From positions 186,001 to 250,000 of the forward strand of contig NZ_JAFBEP010000002.1 in the NCBI RefSeq assembly GCF_016908775.1: DNA of 64,000 nt, in the 5' to 3' direction. The position numbers and the translations under genes were made by a program. Below, in pieces: positions 7,825 to 16,204 of the stretch; within the stretch, counting starts at the first letter, position 1, and the number at the start of each line of letters is the position of its first letter. The DNA comes from Defluviitalea raffinosedens. Lineage in GTDB: Bacteria; Bacillota; Clostridia; Lachnospirales; Defluviitaleaceae. The notes beneath the pieces are model-generated. The model did not search any database and had not been told where the DNA came from. It saw nothing but the letters and a program-made list of their open reading frames with translations.

Positions 7825-9663
7825 TTATTGTTGCTTTTCTGCGTTTTTTGCATTCATGTCAATATCTGTCCAATAGAAATCTGTAGTTGCTCCTACTCCT
7901 CTGATTACAACACCAGTTACATAGTTTTTGAATGTGAAATGAACATTTCTGTAGTACATTGGTGCTATAACAGCATCTTCTATAACAATTTTCTCTGCAT
8001 CATACAGATATTGAATACGTGTTGCTGCATCCTTTTCTTGCTTTGCTGCCTGAATTAACTTGTCGTATTCAGGATTATTATATTTACCGTTATTGTTTGG
8101 ATTTACTGATTCAAACAATTCCAAGAAAGTCATGGCATCAGGATAATCAGGGCCCCATCCGGAAGCACTCATTCCAAAATCACCGTTTTGAAGTCTTGTT
8201 AATCTTTCTGCCCATGGAAGCGGAACAAGGTTTACGTTAATTCCGATTTCCTTCCAGTCAGCCTGGAACTTTTCAGCAACTTTTTGGTCAATGTCTCCAT
8301 CCCCGATGAGTAAGTCAAGGGTTGGCAATTCACTCATTCCTAATTCTTTAAGACCTGCAGCTAAATATTCTTTAGCTTTTTCCTTATTGTTATCTTCGAA
8401 TAATTCTATTCCGTTTTCTTCACGGAAAGTTTTTTCAAGACCAGGGAAAGCTTCAGGAATAATTGCTAATGCTGGTTCATCTCCAATATTAATTTTTTCA
8501 ACAAAAGATGTTCTGTCCATTGCATACATTAATGCTTTACGGATATTTGCATTTTGTGTAATTGGATTATCAAAATGGTTGAAATCAATATAGAATATAC
8601 TAAAGTCGGAACGATTAATCATTGCTTGCAGATTTAATTGTTCCAATGTCGCCATATCTTCAAAATCAGGTACGTCTTTTGATTGAATTGCAGAACCATC
8701 TAAAGCTCCGGTTTTTAACAAGTTTGTTCTTGTTTCTACGTCGTTTACTATTTTCATATTGATCACATCAATATTAATGTTATCTTTATTCCAGTAATTT
8801 TCATTCTTAACTAATTTAAAGTAATCTTTATGAACCCATTCTGCAATTTTCCAAGGTCCGTTAGCAAGAAGTCCTTCTGCTTCGATACCATATTTGCTTG
8901 CAGCATTTTGCTCATTGTAGAATTCTTCTTTAACAGGTGCATATACCGCAAATGCAGTCAAGTTAGGGAAATATGGTGCTGGCACTGCCAGGGTAATTAT
9001 AATATTATTTCCTTCTGCAACAGCTTTTACATTACTCCAAAGCTCATCTTTTTTAGCCTGGAATGCATTTAATTCTTCTTCTGTCATCGCTTCGATGCGT
9101 GCGGCTTGATCTTCTTCACTAAGATTTGCAAAGCTTGCATCTTTTTCTGTTAAGAAAGCAGCCTTATCATATGCTGCATAGTCAGCAGCGCCTTCGATAT
9201 AATCAGCAATTAAGAAGCTGTATGCTCCTGATGTATCTACTGCCAATCTCCATGCAAAGAAGAAATCATCGGCTGTAATCGGAGTTCCATCAGCCCATTT
9301 TGCATCTTCTCGAAGTTCAAAAGTATAAGTGTTGGTTGCTTCATCATAGGTATAACCTTTGGCAACCCCCGGTTCAAGAGAAGAGTCATCTTTACCAAAT
9401 CTCATTAAACCTTCCATAAACATATTTTCAACCTGTATATCTGGTTGCCCCCACATTTGTTGTGGATCCAAAGTTTGAGGTTCTGAAGACAAGTAGTAAT
9501 CTAATACTTTCTCTCCCTCATAAGCGGATTCACTGTTTTGCTCTGTCTGCTGTCCTGCTTCACCAACTGTTTGCGTTTCATCTTTTGTGCCGCAAGCTGT
9601 TAATGCAACACCAAAAATCATAACAACAGCTAGGAACATAGACCATTGTTTTTTTAGTTTCAT
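7825..9663 (-). CDS. oppA: Oligopeptide-binding lipoprotein OppA
   Basis: Extracellular solute-binding protein (family 5, SBP_bac_5) that captures peptides for OppBCDF. The 612-residue precursor has a lipoprotein signal peptide with lipobox LTAC; Cys24 would be lipidated and anchor it to the membrane. Family marks include YTFELREDAKWADGTPITADD (shortened here: residues about 115-135) and SGWGPDYPDAMTFLELF near the C-terminal lobe. Start ATG has AAGGAGG upstream. It is the first gene of the operon, read from a good promoter at 9719-9747. Peptide length preference cannot be predicted. Confidence 0.94.
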   Translation of the reverse strand: MKLKKQWSMFLAVVMIFGVALTACGTKDETQTVGEAGQQTEQNSESAYEGEKVLDYYLSSEPQTLDPQQMWGQPDIQVENMFMEGLMRFGKDDSSLEPGVAKGYTYDEATNTYTFELREDAKWADGTPITADDFFFAWRLAVDTSGAYSFLIADYIEGAADYAAYDKAAFLTEKDASFANLSEEDQAARIEAMTEEELNAFQAKKDELWSNVKAVAEGNNIIITLAVPAPYFPNLTAFAVYAPVKEEFYNEQNAASKYGIEAEGLLANGPWKIAEWVHKDYFKLVKNENYWNKDNINIDVINMKIVNDVETRTNLLKTGALDGSAIQSKDVPDFEDMATLEQLNLQAMINRSDFSIFYIDFNHFDNPITQNANIRKALMYAMDRTSFVEKINIGDEPALAIIPEAFPGLEKTFREENGIELFEDNNKEKAKEYLAAGLKELGMSELPTLDLLIGDGDIDQKVAEKFQADWKEIGINVNLVPLPWAERLTRLQNGDFGMSASGWGPDYPDAMTFLELFESVNPNNNGKYNNPEYDKLIQAAKQEKDAATRIQYLYDAEKIVIEDAVIAPMYYRNVHFTFKNYVTGVVIRGVGATTDFYWTDIDMNAKNAEKQQ

Positions 9664-9690
9664 TGAATAGCCTCCTTAAATATTTTAATT

Positions 9691-9704
9691 AAAGTATTAA
9701 GCAA
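9691..9704 (+). promoter_or_regulatory. Inverted-repeat half-site 1 (possible operator)
   Basis: AAAGTATTAAGCAA lies in the oppA leader. Its exact reverse complement is at 9812-9825, so the pair encloses the oppA promoter and touches the -35 of the divergent CYTH gene. Confidence 0.4.
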
Positions 9705-9718
9705 TTAAAAACATGAAT

Positions 9719-9747
9719 AGTATAGCACTAAAATTTTTATTTTGCAA
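9719..9747 (-). promoter_or_regulatory. Sigma-A-type promoter of the opp operon
   Basis: On the minus strand TTGCAA (9747-9742), 17-bp spacer, TATACT (9724-9719). Transcription would start near 9712, about 50 bp ahead of the oppA ATG. Confidence 0.8.
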
Positions 9748-9811
9748 TTTAAATATTTCGATTTGCAATTATTTACACTTTATCTTGTCGGTTCCTAAAA
9801 ATAAAATTAAT

Positions 9812-9825
9812 TTGCTTAATACTTT
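9812..9825 (-). promoter_or_regulatory. Inverted-repeat half-site 2 (possible operator)
   Basis: Exact 14-nt reverse complement of 9691-9704, centred about 120 bp away. It overlaps the start of the TTGAAA -35 box of the CYTH gene. Together the two copies could bind one regulator that loops the DNA; this is inference. Confidence 0.4.
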
Positions 9826-9852
9826 GAAAAAACGTGGATTTTACAATATAAT
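9824..9852 (+). promoter_or_regulatory. Sigma-A-type promoter of the CYTH gene
   Basis: TTGAAA, 17-bp spacer, TATAAT. The CYTH start codon follows 40 bp downstream. Confidence 0.75.
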
Positions 9853-9891
9853 ATAATTAAAAAGTAGCTCGCTTAGAAAAGAGGTTATAAT

Positions 9892-10350
9892 ATGGAAATT
9901 GAAAAAAAATACCTAGTTAATGAATTACCAGAAAATCTTGAAAAGTTTGAAAAAAGAGAGATTGTACAAGGATATATTTCAATTGATCCGACAATCAGGT
10001 TAAGAAAAAGTAATGATGAGTATTTCCTGACAGTTAAAAGCAAAGGACATCTTAAAAGAGAAGAGTTGGAATTTCCATTGACCAGGGAACAATTTGAAAA
10101 TCTTTGGACTAAAGTAGATTCAGCTACTATTTATAAAACCCGATACAACATTCCCCTGGAAGATCGTCTCATTGCAGAATTGGATATTTACCACGGAGAT
10201 CTCGAAGGACTATTTACTGTTGAAGTGGAATTTAAATCAGAAAAGGATTCAGAAAAGTTTGTTCCTCCCCATTGGTTTGGAAAAGATGTGACGCATGACA
10301 GCAGGTATAAAAACAGTAATATTGCTGTTTATGGAGTACCAAAAGAATAA
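9892..10350 (+). CDS. CYTH-domain protein (triphosphate tunnel metalloenzyme)
   Basis: The 152-residue protein starts with the CYTH signature EIEKKYLV (ExExK) that lines the triphosphate tunnel, followed by the alternating charged strands of the fold: IRLRKSNDEYFLTVKS, EELEFPL, YKTRYNIP, and IAELDIYHG with VEVEF. Members hydrolyse inorganic or nucleoside triphosphates, thiamine triphosphate, or act as class IV adenylate cyclases. Bacterial stand-alone versions of this size are most often triphosphatases, but the substrate here is not known. GAGG lies ahead of the ATG. The gene is divergent from oppA and ends at a terminator shared with the tRNA array. Confidence 0.88.
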   Translation: MEIEKKYLVNELPENLEKFEKREIVQGYISIDPTIRLRKSNDEYFLTVKSKGHLKREELEFPLTREQFENLWTKVDSATIYKTRYNIPLEDRLIAELDIYHGDLEGLFTVEVEFKSEKDSEKFVPPHWFGKDVTHDSRYKNSNIAVYGVPKE

Positions 10351-10386
10351 AAATAAAACCATGACAAAAGTCATGGTTTTATTTTT
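10351..10386. terminator. Bidirectional terminator, CYTH gene and tRNA array
   Basis: AAAACCATGAC / GTCATGGTTTT with a four-base loop and T/A tracts on both sides. Confidence 0.85.
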
Positions 10387-10389
10387 AAA

Positions 10390-10470
10390 TGCGGATGAAG
10401 GGAGTCGAACCCCCACGCCAAAGGCGCTAGATCCTAAGTCTAGTGCGTCTGCCAATTCCGCCACATCCGC
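10390..10470 (-). tRNA. tRNA-Leu (UAG)
   Basis: Acceptor arms GCGGATG / CATCCGC pair fully, anticodon loop CTTAGGA reads UAG, and a long variable arm (GCGCCTTTGGCGT) marks a class II tRNA. The 3' CCA is not encoded. Last gene of the seven-tRNA array. Confidence 0.95.
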
Positions 10471-10494
10471 TCATATTTAATTTTAAATGAATTA

Positions 10495-10567
10495 TGAGCT
10501 ACCCGGGACTCGAACCCGGGACACCTGGATTAAAAGTCCAGTGCTCTACCGGCTGAGCTAGTAGCCC
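10495..10567 (-). tRNA. tRNA-Lys (UUU)
   Basis: Acceptor GGGCTAC / GTAGCTC (one G-U pair), anticodon stem CTGGA/TCCAG with loop CTTTTAA, T-arm CCGGG-TTCGAGT-CCCGG. CCA is not encoded. Confidence 0.95.
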
Positions 10568-10584
10568 ATAAAAGACATAAAAAA

Positions 10585-10659
10585 TGGCTGGGTAGGAAGG
10601 ATTCGAACCTTCGCATGCAGGAGTCAAAGTCCTGTGCCTTACCGCTTGGCGACTACCCA
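10585..10659 (-). tRNA. tRNA-Gln (UUG)
   Basis: Acceptor TGGGTAG / CTACCCA with discriminator G and encoded CCA; anticodon stem CAGGA/TCCTG, loop CTTTGAC. Confidence 0.95.
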
Positions 10660-10671
10660 TCGTTCCTTAAG

Positions 10672-10746
<75 letters not shown>

Positions 10747-10770
10747 ATAACCATTCCTATTTAAAAATAA

Positions 10771-10847
10771 TGGCGTGCCTGCAGGGATTCGAACCCCGGA
10801 CACGTGGCTTAGAAGGCCACTGCTCTATCCTGCTGAGCTACAGGCAC
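10771..10847 (-). tRNA. tRNA-Arg (UCU)
   Basis: Acceptor GTGCCTG / CAGGCAC, discriminator G, encoded CCA; anticodon stem GTGGC/GCCAC with loop CTTCTAA. Confidence 0.95.
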
Positions 10848-10853
10848 GTATCA

Positions 10854-10927
10854 TGGAGCGGGTGATGGGAATCGAACCCACGTATCCAGCTTGGAAGGCT
10901 GGTGTTCTACCATTGAACTACACCCGC
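10854..10927 (-). tRNA. tRNA-Gly (UCC)
   Basis: Acceptor GCGGGTG / CACCCGC, discriminator U, encoded CCA; anticodon stem CCAGC/GCTGG with loop CTTCCAA. Confidence 0.95.
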
Positions 10928-10930
10928 AAA

Positions 10931-11008
10931 TGGTCGGGGTGACAGGATTCGAACCTGCGACCTCTTGATCCCAAATCAAGCGCTCTAGCCAAGCTGAGCC
11001 ACACCCCG
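10931..11008 (-). tRNA. tRNA-Pro (UGG)
   Basis: Acceptor CGGGGTG / CACCCCG, discriminator A, encoded CCA; anticodon stem CTTGA/TCAAG with loop TTTGGGA. First gene of the array after its promoter. Confidence 0.95.
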
Positions 11009-11026
11009 CGACAACTGACATCGATT

Positions 11027-11055
11027 ATTATATCTGATTCACCTTTATTCGTCAA
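11027..11055 (-). promoter_or_regulatory. Promoter of the seven-tRNA array
   Basis: On the minus strand TTGACG (11055-11050), 17-bp spacer, TATAAT (11032-11027), about 19 bp before tRNA-Pro. Confidence 0.85.
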
Positions 11056-11074
11056 TACTTTTTTTCAAAAAATT

Positions 11075-11593
11075 TCAGACCATCTTTAAACGGTTGATCT
11101 CTTTGTCTTTTCCAATGGTCATTATAGCTGGTTCTATTCTGCCATCACGATCGATATCCAATATGCCAAAAGTGGGGGTTATAGTCCCCCTGGGCTGGCT
11201 TATGCTTCCTGGATTGAAAATCAGAACGCGTCCGCTATATTCAATTAAAGGAATATGAGTATGACCGAAAAGTACTACATCCACTTCCTTTTCCTCTCCA
11301 TAATAGCTTATTCTGTCATACCCCCATTTCACATTATGCTTATGACCATGAATCATTAATATTTTTTTGCCTCCGACACGGATAATCTTTTCCGTTGGAG
11401 AGGAGGAACCAAAATCACAGTTTCCTGCAACATAATGAACAGGAATATCAGGAAACTCTTTGCTTAGTTCTACTGCATCCAAATCATGATCCCCCAAATG
11501 AATGAACATGTCCATTCTGTCTTTAATTCTCTCGATAACACTTTTTGCAACGTAAAGAGCATGATGAGTATCACTGAAAATCAAAAGCTTCAT
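11075..11593 (-). CDS. YfcE/MJ0936-type metallophosphoesterase
   Basis: Small calcineurin-like phosphoesterase, 172 residues, with the metal-binding motifs in order: SDTH (7-10), HLGDHD, AGNCD, MIHGHKH and FGHTHIP. Members cleave phosphodiesters in vitro; the cellular substrate is unsettled. It is the last gene of an operon with gerM, rph and rdgB, and abuts rdgB with no gap. The B. subtilis counterpart (ysnB) occupies the same place after rph and ysnA. Confidence 0.9.
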   Translation of the reverse strand: MKLLIFSDTHHALYVAKSVIERIKDRMDMFIHLGDHDLDAVELSKEFPDIPVHYVAGNCDFGSSSPTEKIIRVGGKKILMIHGHKHNVKWGYDRISYYGEEKEVDVVLFGHTHIPLIEYSGRVLIFNPGSISQPRGTITPTFGILDIDRDGRIEPAIMTIGKDKEINRLKMV

Positions 11594-12199
11594 TTATTCT
11601 AATTCCCCCAGTCGCTTTTTTAGCTCCCTTTTCATTTGCTCCAATGCCTTTCCCCTGTGACTGATCTTATTTTTTAAATCTCTTGGCATCTGGGCTGTTG
11701 TCATATCATATTCCGGGACATAGAAAATAGGATCATATCCAAAACCATTTTCCCCTTTTATTTCATATCCTATTCGTCCTTCTACAGTTCCTTTTGTAGT
11801 AATGATTTCTCCATCAGGAAATCCCGCTGCAATCACACATACGAACCTTGCCGTTCTTTTCTCATCCGGAACCCCTGATAACATGTCTAAAATCTTTTTA
11901 TTTTTTATATCATAGGGTGTATTTTCTCCTTCAAAGCGAGCAGAATAAACACCCGGCGCTTTGTTAAGAAAGTCTATTTCAAGGCCTGAATCGTCTGCCA
12001 TAACAATGTCATCTGTAATTTTCATGATCTCTTTCACTTTAATAATGGCATTTTCTTCAAAAGTAGTTCCGTCTTCTACTACGTCAATATTTATGCCTGC
12101 TTCTTCCATAGATACAACTTCTATATTCAAATCCTTCATAATTTCATTGATTTCCAGAATTTTCCCTTTGTTCTTTGTTGCAAATATAATTCTTCTCAT
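11594..12199 (-). CDS. rdgB: RdgB/HAM1 family non-canonical purine NTP pyrophosphatase
   Basis: The 201-residue enzyme removes ITP, dITP and XTP from nucleotide pools by hydrolysing them to monophosphates. It begins with the family pattern [14 protein letters not shown], has the metal/catalytic segment [11 protein letters not shown] (about residues 66-76), APGVYSARF, and the nucleotide-binding tail [13 protein letters not shown] and SHRGKAL. It overlaps rph by four bases, typical of translational coupling. Such house-cleaning fits a window rich in purine genes. Confidence 0.93.
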   Translation of the reverse strand: MRRIIFATKNKGKILEINEIMKDLNIEVVSMEEAGINIDVVEDGTTFEENAIIKVKEIMKITDDIVMADDSGLEIDFLNKAPGVYSARFEGENTPYDIKNKKILDMLSGVPDEKRTARFVCVIAAGFPDGEIITTKGTVEGRIGYEIKGENGFGYDPIFYVPEYDMTTAQMPRDLKNKISHRGKALEQMKRELKKRLGELE

Positions 12200-12945
12200 T
12201 CATTACTTCCCCCGATAATATTAGCAATTTCACCCAATGCTTCTTTTTGCTTTTCAATGAGTTCTCTGGTCCCTTTATTGCCTAATTCAAGCAAATTGTT
12301 AAGCATTTCATAAGAAAAGGGATATTTTTCTCCTGTTCCCTGTACCTCTATATATTCTCCTTTGTCCGTCATGACTATATTCATGTCTACTTCTGCACGA
12401 CTATCTTCTTCGTAACATAAATCTAGCAGAGGCGTTCCTTCTACAACCCCTACACTAATGGCAGAAACAAAATTTTTAATAGGCATCTCTTTAATCATTT
12501 CTTTTTGTAAAAGATGATAACAGGCATCTGCCAAAGCCACAAAACTTCCTGTGATTGAGGCTGTTCTCGTTCCTCCATCCGCCTGGATGACATCACAATC
12601 CAGTGTAATTGTCCTTTCACCCAATGCTTTAAAATCTACCACAGAACGTAAAGCACGTCCGATCAATCTTTGAATTTCTACAGAGCGGTTGTTCATTCTA
12701 AGTTTATTAATATCTCTTTGATTTCTGGTTTCAGTTGCTCTTGGCAGCATCGAATATTCTGCAGTAACCCAACCTTCTCCTGTGCCTTTTTTAAAAGGTG
12801 GAACTCTGTCTTCTACGCTGGCATTACAGATCACCTTTGTTTCTCCCATCTCTATAAGTACAGATCCTTCCGGATATTTAATATAATTACGTGTAATTTT
12901 TACAGGTCTTATCATCCCGTATTCTCTTTTGTCAACTCTTTCCAT
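12196..12945 (-). CDS. rph: Ribonuclease PH
   Basis: Phosphate-dependent 3'-5' exoribonuclease that trims tRNA 3' ends. The 249-residue length is normal. Family marks include [32 protein letters not shown], and the catalytic region [19 protein letters not shown]. The start at 12945 fits the B. subtilis enzyme's N terminus but lies 34 bases inside the upstream gerM reading frame, so the two genes overlap. Confidence 0.95.
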   Translation of the reverse strand: MERVDKREYGMIRPVKITRNYIKYPEGSVLIEMGETKVICNASVEDRVPPFKKGTGEGWVTAEYSMLPRATETRNQRDINKLRMNNRSVEIQRLIGRALRSVVDFKALGERTITLDCDVIQADGGTRTASITGSFVALADACYHLLQKEMIKEMPIKNFVSAISVGVVEGTPLLDLCYEEDSRAEVDMNIVMTDKGEYIEVQGTGEKYPFSYEMLNNLLELGNKGTRELIEKQKEALGEIANIIGGSNE

Positions 12946-13373
12946 TCATTTTTCATCCTTTCTTCTAGCCAATCCTCTTTTTTGTACGCATCTATTATAG
13001 TTCCCTCTGGAAAATAATCTTTTTGTCCTTCAATAAGCACTGTAATATAATTTACTTCTGGCATTGAAAAACCTGTGGATAAAATTTGGGATACAATCCA
13101 CTGCTCTCTTAAAGTTCCACCATAGTTTTTGATTTCTTCTGAGAAGTCCAAAATTAAATGATGGTCTTCAAGTGAATAACTAAGGAGCTTTGTTCCTTCC
13201 GGAATAATTTTGTCTTCTTTAGAAGTATCCCCTAAAAGTTCTGCAAATAATTCTTCCACCTTTTTTTCCTTTACAATATTAATCTGATGGGATGAAATTT
13301 GCTGTGAAAAGGCCGGTGAAACAAACATTAGCCCCATAAAGAGCAAAATAAAAAAATACGTTGATTCACTCAT
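12912..13373 (-). CDS. GerM-domain (GerMN) secreted protein
   Basis: The 153-residue product has an N-terminal signal peptide (hydrophobic 6-24, likely cleavage after PAFS) and one GerMN domain (about residues 45-140) with the patterns [21 protein letters not shown] and [16 protein letters not shown]. subtilis GerM has two such domains and a lipobox; this one is shorter and has no lipobox cysteine. I chose the ATG at 13373 after AGGAGGT; a longer upstream frame is unsupported. The order gerM-rph-rdgB-yfcE equals gerM-rph-ysnA-ysnB of B. subtilis, where GerM acts in sporulation and germination. It overlaps rph by 34 bases. Confidence 0.85.
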   Translation of the reverse strand: MSESTYFFILLFMGLMFVSPAFSQQISSHQINIVKEKKVEELFAELLGDTSKEDKIIPEGTKLLSYSLEDHHLILDFSEEIKNYGGTLREQWIVSQILSTGFSMPEVNYITVLIEGQKDYFPEGTIIDAYKKEDWLEERMKNEWKELTKENTG

Positions 13374-13537
13374 TGTACCTACCTCCTTATTATTTACCAT
13401 TTTATACCATAAGGTAGGTAAGTACAAGCTGTTTTCATTGTGCCTTTTCTACATAATACTATACTATCATATTTTTTACCAAATTTAAATTTCATTTTTA
13501 GAAAATAATTTACATCATTTTTGTCTGATACAATAAA

Positions 13538-13566
13538 AAAATAGGGGCCCCGAAAGGCTCCCCTCT
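13538..13566 (-). terminator. Terminator after the amidase gene
   Basis: GGG-A-GCC / GGCCCC hairpin (one bulged A, TTTCGG-type loop) followed by TATTTTTTT on the minus strand. Confidence 0.75.
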
Positions 13567-15794
13567 TATCTGTTCGTAGGATATTGTTCAAAAATTGTTA
13601 AAATGGCTTCGTAAAGCGCCTGAGCAGTTTTTTGCCTGAAATCATCAGATTTAAGAAGTGCTGCATCTTCCTTATGATCCACGAAAGCAATTTCTGTGAT
13701 CACTGCAGGCATTTTTGTATTTTTAAGTACATAAAGTTCTGAACGTGCTTTAATTCCTCGATCCTTTGTTCCCAGTTTTTTTACCAAGGCATTTTGGAAA
13801 ATCTGCGCCATTTTCTTCCCCGTCAGTCCAGGTCCTTGATCATTGCTGGTTGGGAAATATAAGACTTCAGTTCCTCTGTGTTGGCCGTTAAATGAGTTAT
13901 TATGAATACTTAAGAATATATCTGCCTCTACCTCATTTGCCAGTGCAGCTCTCTCCTGAAGCGTTGGATAGGTGTCGGCGGTTCTGGTTGTATATACTTT
14001 GATGTCCGTATTTTTAAGCAGTTCATTAAGCTTCAAAGCAATAGACAAATTGGCTTCTTTTTCAATAACTCCATTCCCTGAAGCTCCCGGATCTTTTCCG
14101 CCATGGCCTGCATCTAAAACAATAATCTTTCTATACTTTTGGCTTGGCTTCACAATGGAAATGATAATGTATTCTGAATTCTCACTCACATTATATGAAA
14201 AAATACTTTTTTCATTAAAAGTAAGTTCTGTTTTCCCTTCGCTGTTTTTCCCAATCTGAATGGAATCGATTTTGCCATCCCCTATATGGAAAGTACCATA
14301 ACCATATGTCGAAGAATAATCTCCAGGCAAAATAAGCTTATACACTTTATTAATGTAATCATCTTTATGAACAATGCTGTTAATGTTGAAAGCCTGTGAA
14401 GGTTTCTTTAACAGAACCAACGTACTGTCTCCATTACTGTACTGGATATTTTTATAGGTTGGGGTAAGAATTTGAACCGATATCCCGTCACTTCCCACTT
14501 GAGATAGGATGTACTCTGGCTGCCCGTTTAAATCCAGTACAATTCTATAGGTATTGGAATCATACTGCGCTGTTCTGATTCCCGTTACATATTGACCTTG
14601 TACAGATTTTTCAATGGATTGTAAAGCTGCTTCCGAATAAGGAAGATCGATGACTAGCCTGTTGGGATTGGTCAGGCGGAATACATTAGCCGCAGGACTT
14701 GTATTGCCGTAGATCGTCAATAGATCTCCGCTTGTATTTTGGCTTAATTCTACTTTCTTTATGATGGACTTCCTAAGTTGCACAATGACACTCATTCTGT
14801 CAGATGCCATAGTGATATCGTAAGATGCTGGAGTCTTTAAATCAAATACTACTCTTACAGTTTTCGGATTGGAACTGTATTGACTGGACCTTATAGATTT
14901 AACAAAGGGGTTGTTGGATACTTCTATATTGGTGTCCGAAACCTTTAAGTTTGCATTGATAATATCTACAACTATTCTACTATTGTCTAAAAGCATATCT
15001 TCAATTGAAGTAATGGGCGAACTTGCCGATATTTTAAACTGATATAATCCACTGGACGCATCTAAGGCTTTAACAGCCACGATATCGGTCGTAGGATTGG
15101 AAACACTCGTAATTGGAAGAGCTGGTGAAGTATCAGCTATATCTTCATCAGACTCCAAAATGATTGGGTTGAATGCCAACTGAGTCGGAAGATTCGAAAC
15201 ATTCGTTGAAGGAATTGTATACCCTGGCTCTTGAACATCTACTTTGTTTTCTGATTTATTCTCATCTGTTTTATTTCCTGCCTGATTGCCAACATTTTGA
15301 TTTTCCCCGCCATTTTGAGGCGCATCAATCTTTATTTCCCGGGCAGCTTCCGACCATTGCACATTAAATCCTATTGTTTCAGCAACAAATCGAACTGGGA
15401 TCATAACTTTATCATTAATAATTTTGGGTGGCATGGGAATATTCTTACTTTCCCCATTCACCCAGGCCTGATTGCTGTTGATCTTAAGAATGACCAATGT
15501 ATCATCCATGCCAATATAAACTTCTTTTGCTGCAGCTTTCCATTCTACAACAGCATTCATTGCCTCAAAAACTTCTCTGGTAGGTACCAGTGTATTTCCA
15601 TTAAAAATAATGGGAGGCATCACCGATTGGACTTCTTTTCCTTTTACAATTAATTTAATGGGCGCTTCGTTATAGATATGAAGTTGCCCATCATAATTCA
15701 ACGCCAATGCGTCTGCATAAACATTATGTACCATTGATAAATTTAAGAAAAATGCCAATCCTAATATAAACGTTATATATCTGAAAAACTTCAT
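13566..15794 (-). CDS. N-acetylmuramoyl-L-alanine amidase with stalk and AMIN domains
   Basis: Secreted peptidoglycan hydrolase of 742 residues. Order of parts: signal peptide (1-27); copper-amine-oxidase-N-like stalk domain (about 35-155, with LVPTREVFEAM and IPVRFVAETIG repeats); a low-complexity Asn/Glu/Lys linker; two AMIN-like beta modules (about 235-330 and 345-435) that bind wall polymers; a further linker domain; and a catalytic Amidase_3 domain (about 555-735). Zinc ligands and catalytic residues are visible as DAGHGGKDPGA, the Glu in IEKEANLS, SIHNNSFN, and TEIAFVDH. It cuts the bond between muramic acid and L-alanine. Start has GGAGG upstream. It is upstream of gerM but separated by a terminator. 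Confidence 0.92.
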   Translation of the reverse strand: MKFFRYITFILGLAFFLNLSMVHNVYADALALNYDGQLHIYNEAPIKLIVKGKEVQSVMPPIIFNGNTLVPTREVFEAMNAVVEWKAAAKEVYIGMDDTLVILKINSNQAWVNGESKNIPMPPKIINDKVMIPVRFVAETIGFNVQWSEAAREIKIDAPQNGGENQNVGNQAGNKTDENKSENKVDVQEPGYTIPSTNVSNLPTQLAFNPIILESDEDIADTSPALPITSVSNPTTDIVAVKALDASSGLYQFKISASSPITSIEDMLLDNSRIVVDIINANLKVSDTNIEVSNNPFVKSIRSSQYSSNPKTVRVVFDLKTPASYDITMASDRMSVIVQLRKSIIKKVELSQNTSGDLLTIYGNTSPAANVFRLTNPNRLVIDLPYSEAALQSIEKSVQGQYVTGIRTAQYDSNTYRIVLDLNGQPEYILSQVGSDGISVQILTPTYKNIQYSNGDSTLVLLKKPSQAFNINSIVHKDDYINKVYKLILPGDYSSTYGYGTFHIGDGKIDSIQIGKNSEGKTELTFNEKSIFSYNVSENSEYIIISIVKPSQKYRKIIVLDAGHGGKDPGASGNGVIEKEANLSIALKLNELLKNTDIKVYTTRTADTYPTLQERAALANEVEADIFLSIHNNSFNGQHRGTEVLYFPTSNDQGPGLTGKKMAQIFQNALVKKLGTKDRGIKARSELYVLKNTKMPAVITEIAFVDHKEDAALLKSDDFRQKTAQALYEAILTIFEQYPTNR

Positions 15795-15993
15795 TATTCT
15801 ACCTCCATACTCTTTTTAGTCTTCCTTAATTGTCATACTGATTTTACCATATAAAAATTATATCAGAATTTGATGGTTGATAAAAGCATATCAGTAATTT
15901 GAAATAATCTTGTAATATTTAAATATTTCCAAGTAATCTTTGTCGAATTTTTTTCTCTCTTTTCTGGGCAAACTATATGGGGAGGTGTCTCAT

Positions 15994-16167
15994 ATGAGTG
16001 ATATAAATTGCACGCATCAATGCCGTCATCAGCTCGATGGAAAATGTACATTGGACAGAACAACCAGTGTATCTCAATGCATTGATGACGATTTCTCAAT
16101 TGATTGTCCTTATTTTGAGACTTCTCTTAAGGAAGAATACTCCCATCCCAAAGAATATCTTAAATAA
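15994..16167 (+). CDS. Small Cys-rich protein of clostridia
   Basis: A 57-residue protein starting at the ATG that follows GGGGAGGTG. It contains four cysteines in the pattern CTHQC...GKCTL...CIDDD...DCPYF, similar to small clostridial proteins often labelled as unknown or, misleadingly, as a dehydratase. The cysteine spacing suggests a metal site. The reading frame upstream of the ATG (to 15940) has no ribosome site. Function unknown. It ends at a bidirectional terminator. Confidence 0.75.
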   Translation: MSDINCTHQCRHQLDGKCTLDRTTSVSQCIDDDFSIDCPYFETSLKEEYSHPKEYLK

Positions 16168-16168
16168 A

Positions 16169-16201
16169 AAAGGAACAGATTGAAGATCATCTGTTCCTTT
16201 A
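16169..16201. terminator. Bidirectional terminator, small Cys protein and ligA
   Basis: AAAGGAACAGA / TCTGTTCCTTT, ten-base loop, A-rich left flank. Confidence 0.85.
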
Positions 16202-16204
16202 GGA

